Shown here one piece after another: positions 61,954 to 64,000 of a stretch of 64,000 nucleotides of DNA. The position numbers were made by a program, and so were the translations under genes. Origin of the DNA: Phytoseiulus persimilis (Eukaryota; Arthropoda; Arachnida; Mesostigmata; Phytoseiidae); NCBI GenBank assembly GCA_037576195.1, contig JAQZDE010000099.1, positions 1 to 64,000 on the forward strand, read 5' to 3'. The first letter of the stretch is position 1. The number at the start of each line of letters is the position of its first letter. The notes beneath the pieces are model-generated. The model saw only the letters and a program-made list of their open reading frames with translations. It made no database searches and was not told the origin of the DNA.

Positions 61954-62369
61954 AAAACCCTCCCTTGCTCGTGATCCGCTGCTATCTTAGGGGAGACCGA
62001 GTTCTTTCCTGCATTCCAGAAAATTATCCAGCGTGAGGTTTCTCGTCAGTCTGTCCGCAGTCATCGCGGTTGTCGAGATGTATCTGATTACTACAGCACC
62101 GCTCGAAACCATCTCCCGGACGTAGTGATGTCGCAGATCAATGTGTTTCGTTTTTTTCTTTGTTGGACATCATTGTCGCTGAGTTGTAAGGCACCTTGAT
62201 TCTCGCAATACAAGATCATGGGACGGTCGACAGTCACGCAGGGTAGCTCATCGAAATTCGACAACCATTTTATCTCCTGACAGGCCGCCGAGCAAGCCAT
62301 ATACTCAGCTTCCGTCGTTGACAGCGCTACCGTCGGCTGCTCCCGTCGTTTCAGCCGTATGGGGCGTTT
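61954..62369 (-). mobile_element. Ty1/copia retrotransposon 3' remnant
   Basis: On the minus strand the RNase H C-terminal half is followed by a stop at 61987, then a purine tract (AAGGGAGGG) and a sequence starting TGAGCTGACG that should be the 3' LTR. A TATATATA promoter-like motif lies about 60 bases into it. The 5' part of the element is missing; the sequence abuts the long-TIR element at about 62376. Confidence 0.75.
61987..62369 (-). pseudogene. Ty1/copia RNase H fragment with a frameshift
   Basis: The diagnostic copia block VALSTTEAEYMACSAACQEI and YCENQGALQLSDNDV is in one frame. After an A-run at about 62155 the sequence continues in another frame (KHIDLRHHYVREM, then TADRLTRNLTLDNF, ending at a stop). 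A one-base slip in the poly-A tract explains it. No reverse-transcriptase part is present. Confidence 0.85.
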
Positions 62370-62375
62370 TTCACG

Positions 62376-62883
62376 AAGTTATCGTGAAAACGTCAATATC
62401 CATCCGATCGGACTCGTCGGGGTTGCATTGGACGCGCGAAGCAAGCCGGTGATTCGCCCGAAAACCGATCGAAGTTATCTCATTTCCTCGGCTAGCTAGT
62501 CGAAAGTTATCTCATTCCATTTGGCGACCGAGGGCGGAAAACTGAATGAGGGTGATTCCCGGTGGAAACCAATAATCGTCAGATCGACCTTGCAGCTCAG
62601 TATTCGAATTATTCACCCATTCCTGAGTAACTCTCACCAGGAGAGCTACCTTCAATTCCGCTTCGTTGAGGAGTTTAGAGAGGAAATGCAAAAGAAAGTG
62701 AAGAGAACGAAATTAGCCAACGGGTGGGCCCTTGAAAAAAGGGTGAATACGATCGTTTGCCATTTCCGAAGGAAATGAGCTAACATCGATGGGTTCTACG
62801 GCGAGTGACCGCTTTCCTTTCGCGCGTCCAACGCGACCCCCACGAGTCCGATCGGATGGATACTGATGTTTTCACGATGACTT
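62376..62883. mobile_element. Long terminal-inverted-repeat element, ~508 bp
   Basis: Inverted arms of about 114 bp each (62376-62489 and 62770-62883) start AGTTATCGTGAAAAC and AGTCATCGTGAAAAC. They share CCATCCGATCGGACTCGT, GGACGCGCGAA and CTCATTTCCT in order. Arms are roughly 80-85% similar by eye. The central ~280 bp has one short ORF of unknown nature. Superfamily is unclear; a foldback or MITE type is likely. Confidence 0.7.
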
Positions 62884-63504
62884 TTAGGGAGACCTCAGAG
62901 AAAAGATCGGTCAATCTTGAAGTGAATTCCTGATCGCTATTCCCATAATATCGATTTGAATAACGGAATCTTATGCCTAAGTGAAATCATTGAGCTCATG
63001 AGAGATCCGACGATTGAGCTCGATAGTGCGGAATCGCCTCAGGACTCAGGACCTCTGCCTCACAGGGAAACACCCGACCGGGTGGGGCGAAGCTCCATTC
63101 TGGCCAATCCTCAAACGGATCCAAAAGTTCTCATCGAGACGGATCTCTGAACTCGCTGGAGCTCGTGAGCAGCCAGCTTTTCCTGCAAAGAAAATCGGAT
63201 CCTCGGCCCAAATATCGACGCAGTGGGAAAATGGCCGAAAAAAATTGTCAATATAGTCCCATTGCCCAGGGCCTCCTGAATTCGATGCTGCTGCATGTTT
63301 CCACCAGCACGAGTCACGAGTTCCAATAGCTTTCGTCTTCAAATGTCTCCTGAGCATTCCTCTCGCACCTTGCATTCGGCCGGAATTCTCCAGCAAGTGT
63401 GAATCTGGCTTCGTTGTTGATACCATGTTCACACTAATGATGACATAACTTGTTGGAGAAAGTACTTAGCATCGGCGTACGCTCGGAGTTAAGGGAAAGA
63501 CTCA
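62884..63504. other. Region with no recognised feature
   Basis: Short ORFs only; no copia, LTR or other transposon motif could be identified. Confidence 0.4.
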
Positions 63505-63645
63505 GAGGGCACAATCGGCCCCAAACTTCATGGAGCGATGACTGAGAAAACTCGTAATCCAATTACAGAGTTCCGGCCGGAGACCGGATGAGGGAACTGA
63601 TTGAGGAGAGCGGAATGCACAACTCCATCGAATGCCTATGAGATA
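63505..63645 (-). pseudogene. Non-LTR retrotransposon (LINE) reverse-transcriptase fragment
   Basis: On the minus strand, AFDGVVHSALLNQ (the KAFDxVxH motif of RT, preceded by a stop codon) is followed in another frame by SGLRPELCNWITSFLSHRS. Both match successive blocks of Jockey/CR1-type reverse transcriptases. The stop and the frameshift mark it as dead. Confidence 0.65.
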
Positions 63646-64000
63646 ACAAGAGCAACAGGAATTGTCCGCCTTATTCTCCGATCGTCGAGTTCCAGGGATG
63701 AGTTGTACACAGCTGGAGATCACCAGTGGAGCGACCCCTCTGTCAAGAACCAAGGTTCGGTGCATGGGTGATAGGTATTGCACCGCGATGTAATCCATGT
63801 ACATACGCTGAATCCTGAAATAAACCGCCGTTACCTGCGGCGGTGGCCGAGGGAAAGTGAGAAAAGAGATATTGAACAGAGGAAAAGAGAGCGTCGAACA
63901 CGCTCGATTCAGAGCCGCGGTACTTTCCAAAAGCTACCAATGATTCTCTCTCGGTTGCCGCCCCGCGTATCGCGCGAGTCGCAAACAGCCCGTGTTATTT
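63646..64000. other. Region with no recognised feature (right edge)
   Basis: It may contain further decayed LINE sequence; nothing can be assigned with confidence. Confidence 0.3.

Overview
This window looks like nuclear DNA of a small-genome arthropod. Genes carry canonical GT-AG introns, mostly 60-300 bases long, and AATAAA signals lie close to stop codons. The gene set is animal: a Tudor-repeat protein, Sec23, frataxin, an ionotropic receptor and a glycine-rich secreted (cuticle-like) protein. Tight introns beside large intronless genes (Sec23, UBASH3) suggest a mite such as a phytoseiid, but that is inference. No bacterial operon, rRNA, convincing tRNA or CRISPR array was seen.

Layout. 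2.5-5.9 kb: multi-Tudor gene (minus; its 3' end was not found). 10.6-14.7 kb: complete ten-exon fatty-acid-amide-hydrolase-type amidase (plus). 17.5-18.0 kb: FUBI-like ubiquitin-like ORF without its usual ribosomal tail, followed by a 214-bp hAT-type element with a perfect 8-bp target duplication. 19.4-21.9 kb: intronless Sec23 (minus). 24.3-25.9 kb: COQ3 (plus). 27.3-32.2 kb: NOM1 (plus), whose first intron holds a young, internally deleted Ty3/gypsy element in antisense that keeps only an integrase ORF. 34.7-36.3 kb: RpL13A (plus). 36.6-38.7 kb: diverged repeats. 39.5-40.6 kb: glycine-rich secreted protein (minus). 41.36-41.58 kb: Tc1/mariner-like MITE. 42.2-45.4 kb: frataxin and FRMD8, tandem on the minus strand. 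47.3-49.3 kb: intronless UBASH3/Sts-type phosphatase (minus). 50.2-50.8 kb: U1-C snRNP protein (plus). 51.6-54.1 kb: nine-exon acyl-CoA synthetase (minus) with a probable GC-AG intron. 56.3-57.8 kb: ionotropic receptor (plus). 61.5-64 kb: transposon graveyard with a tandem duplication, a frameshifted copia RNase H, a long-TIR element and a LINE reverse-transcriptase fragment.

The genes are mostly unrelated housekeeping functions (ER export, ubiquinone synthesis, ribosome biogenesis and structure, Fe-S assembly, splicing) mixed with signalling, lipid-metabolism and chemosensory genes. I reconstructed exon structures by hand, requiring GT/AG (or GC/AG) borders, preserved reading phase and family-like protein sequence across each junction. 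No genuinely new multi-gene system was evident. The most unusual objects are the integrase-only mini-gypsy element, the FUBI-like gene without eS30 and the MITEs with intact target duplications.
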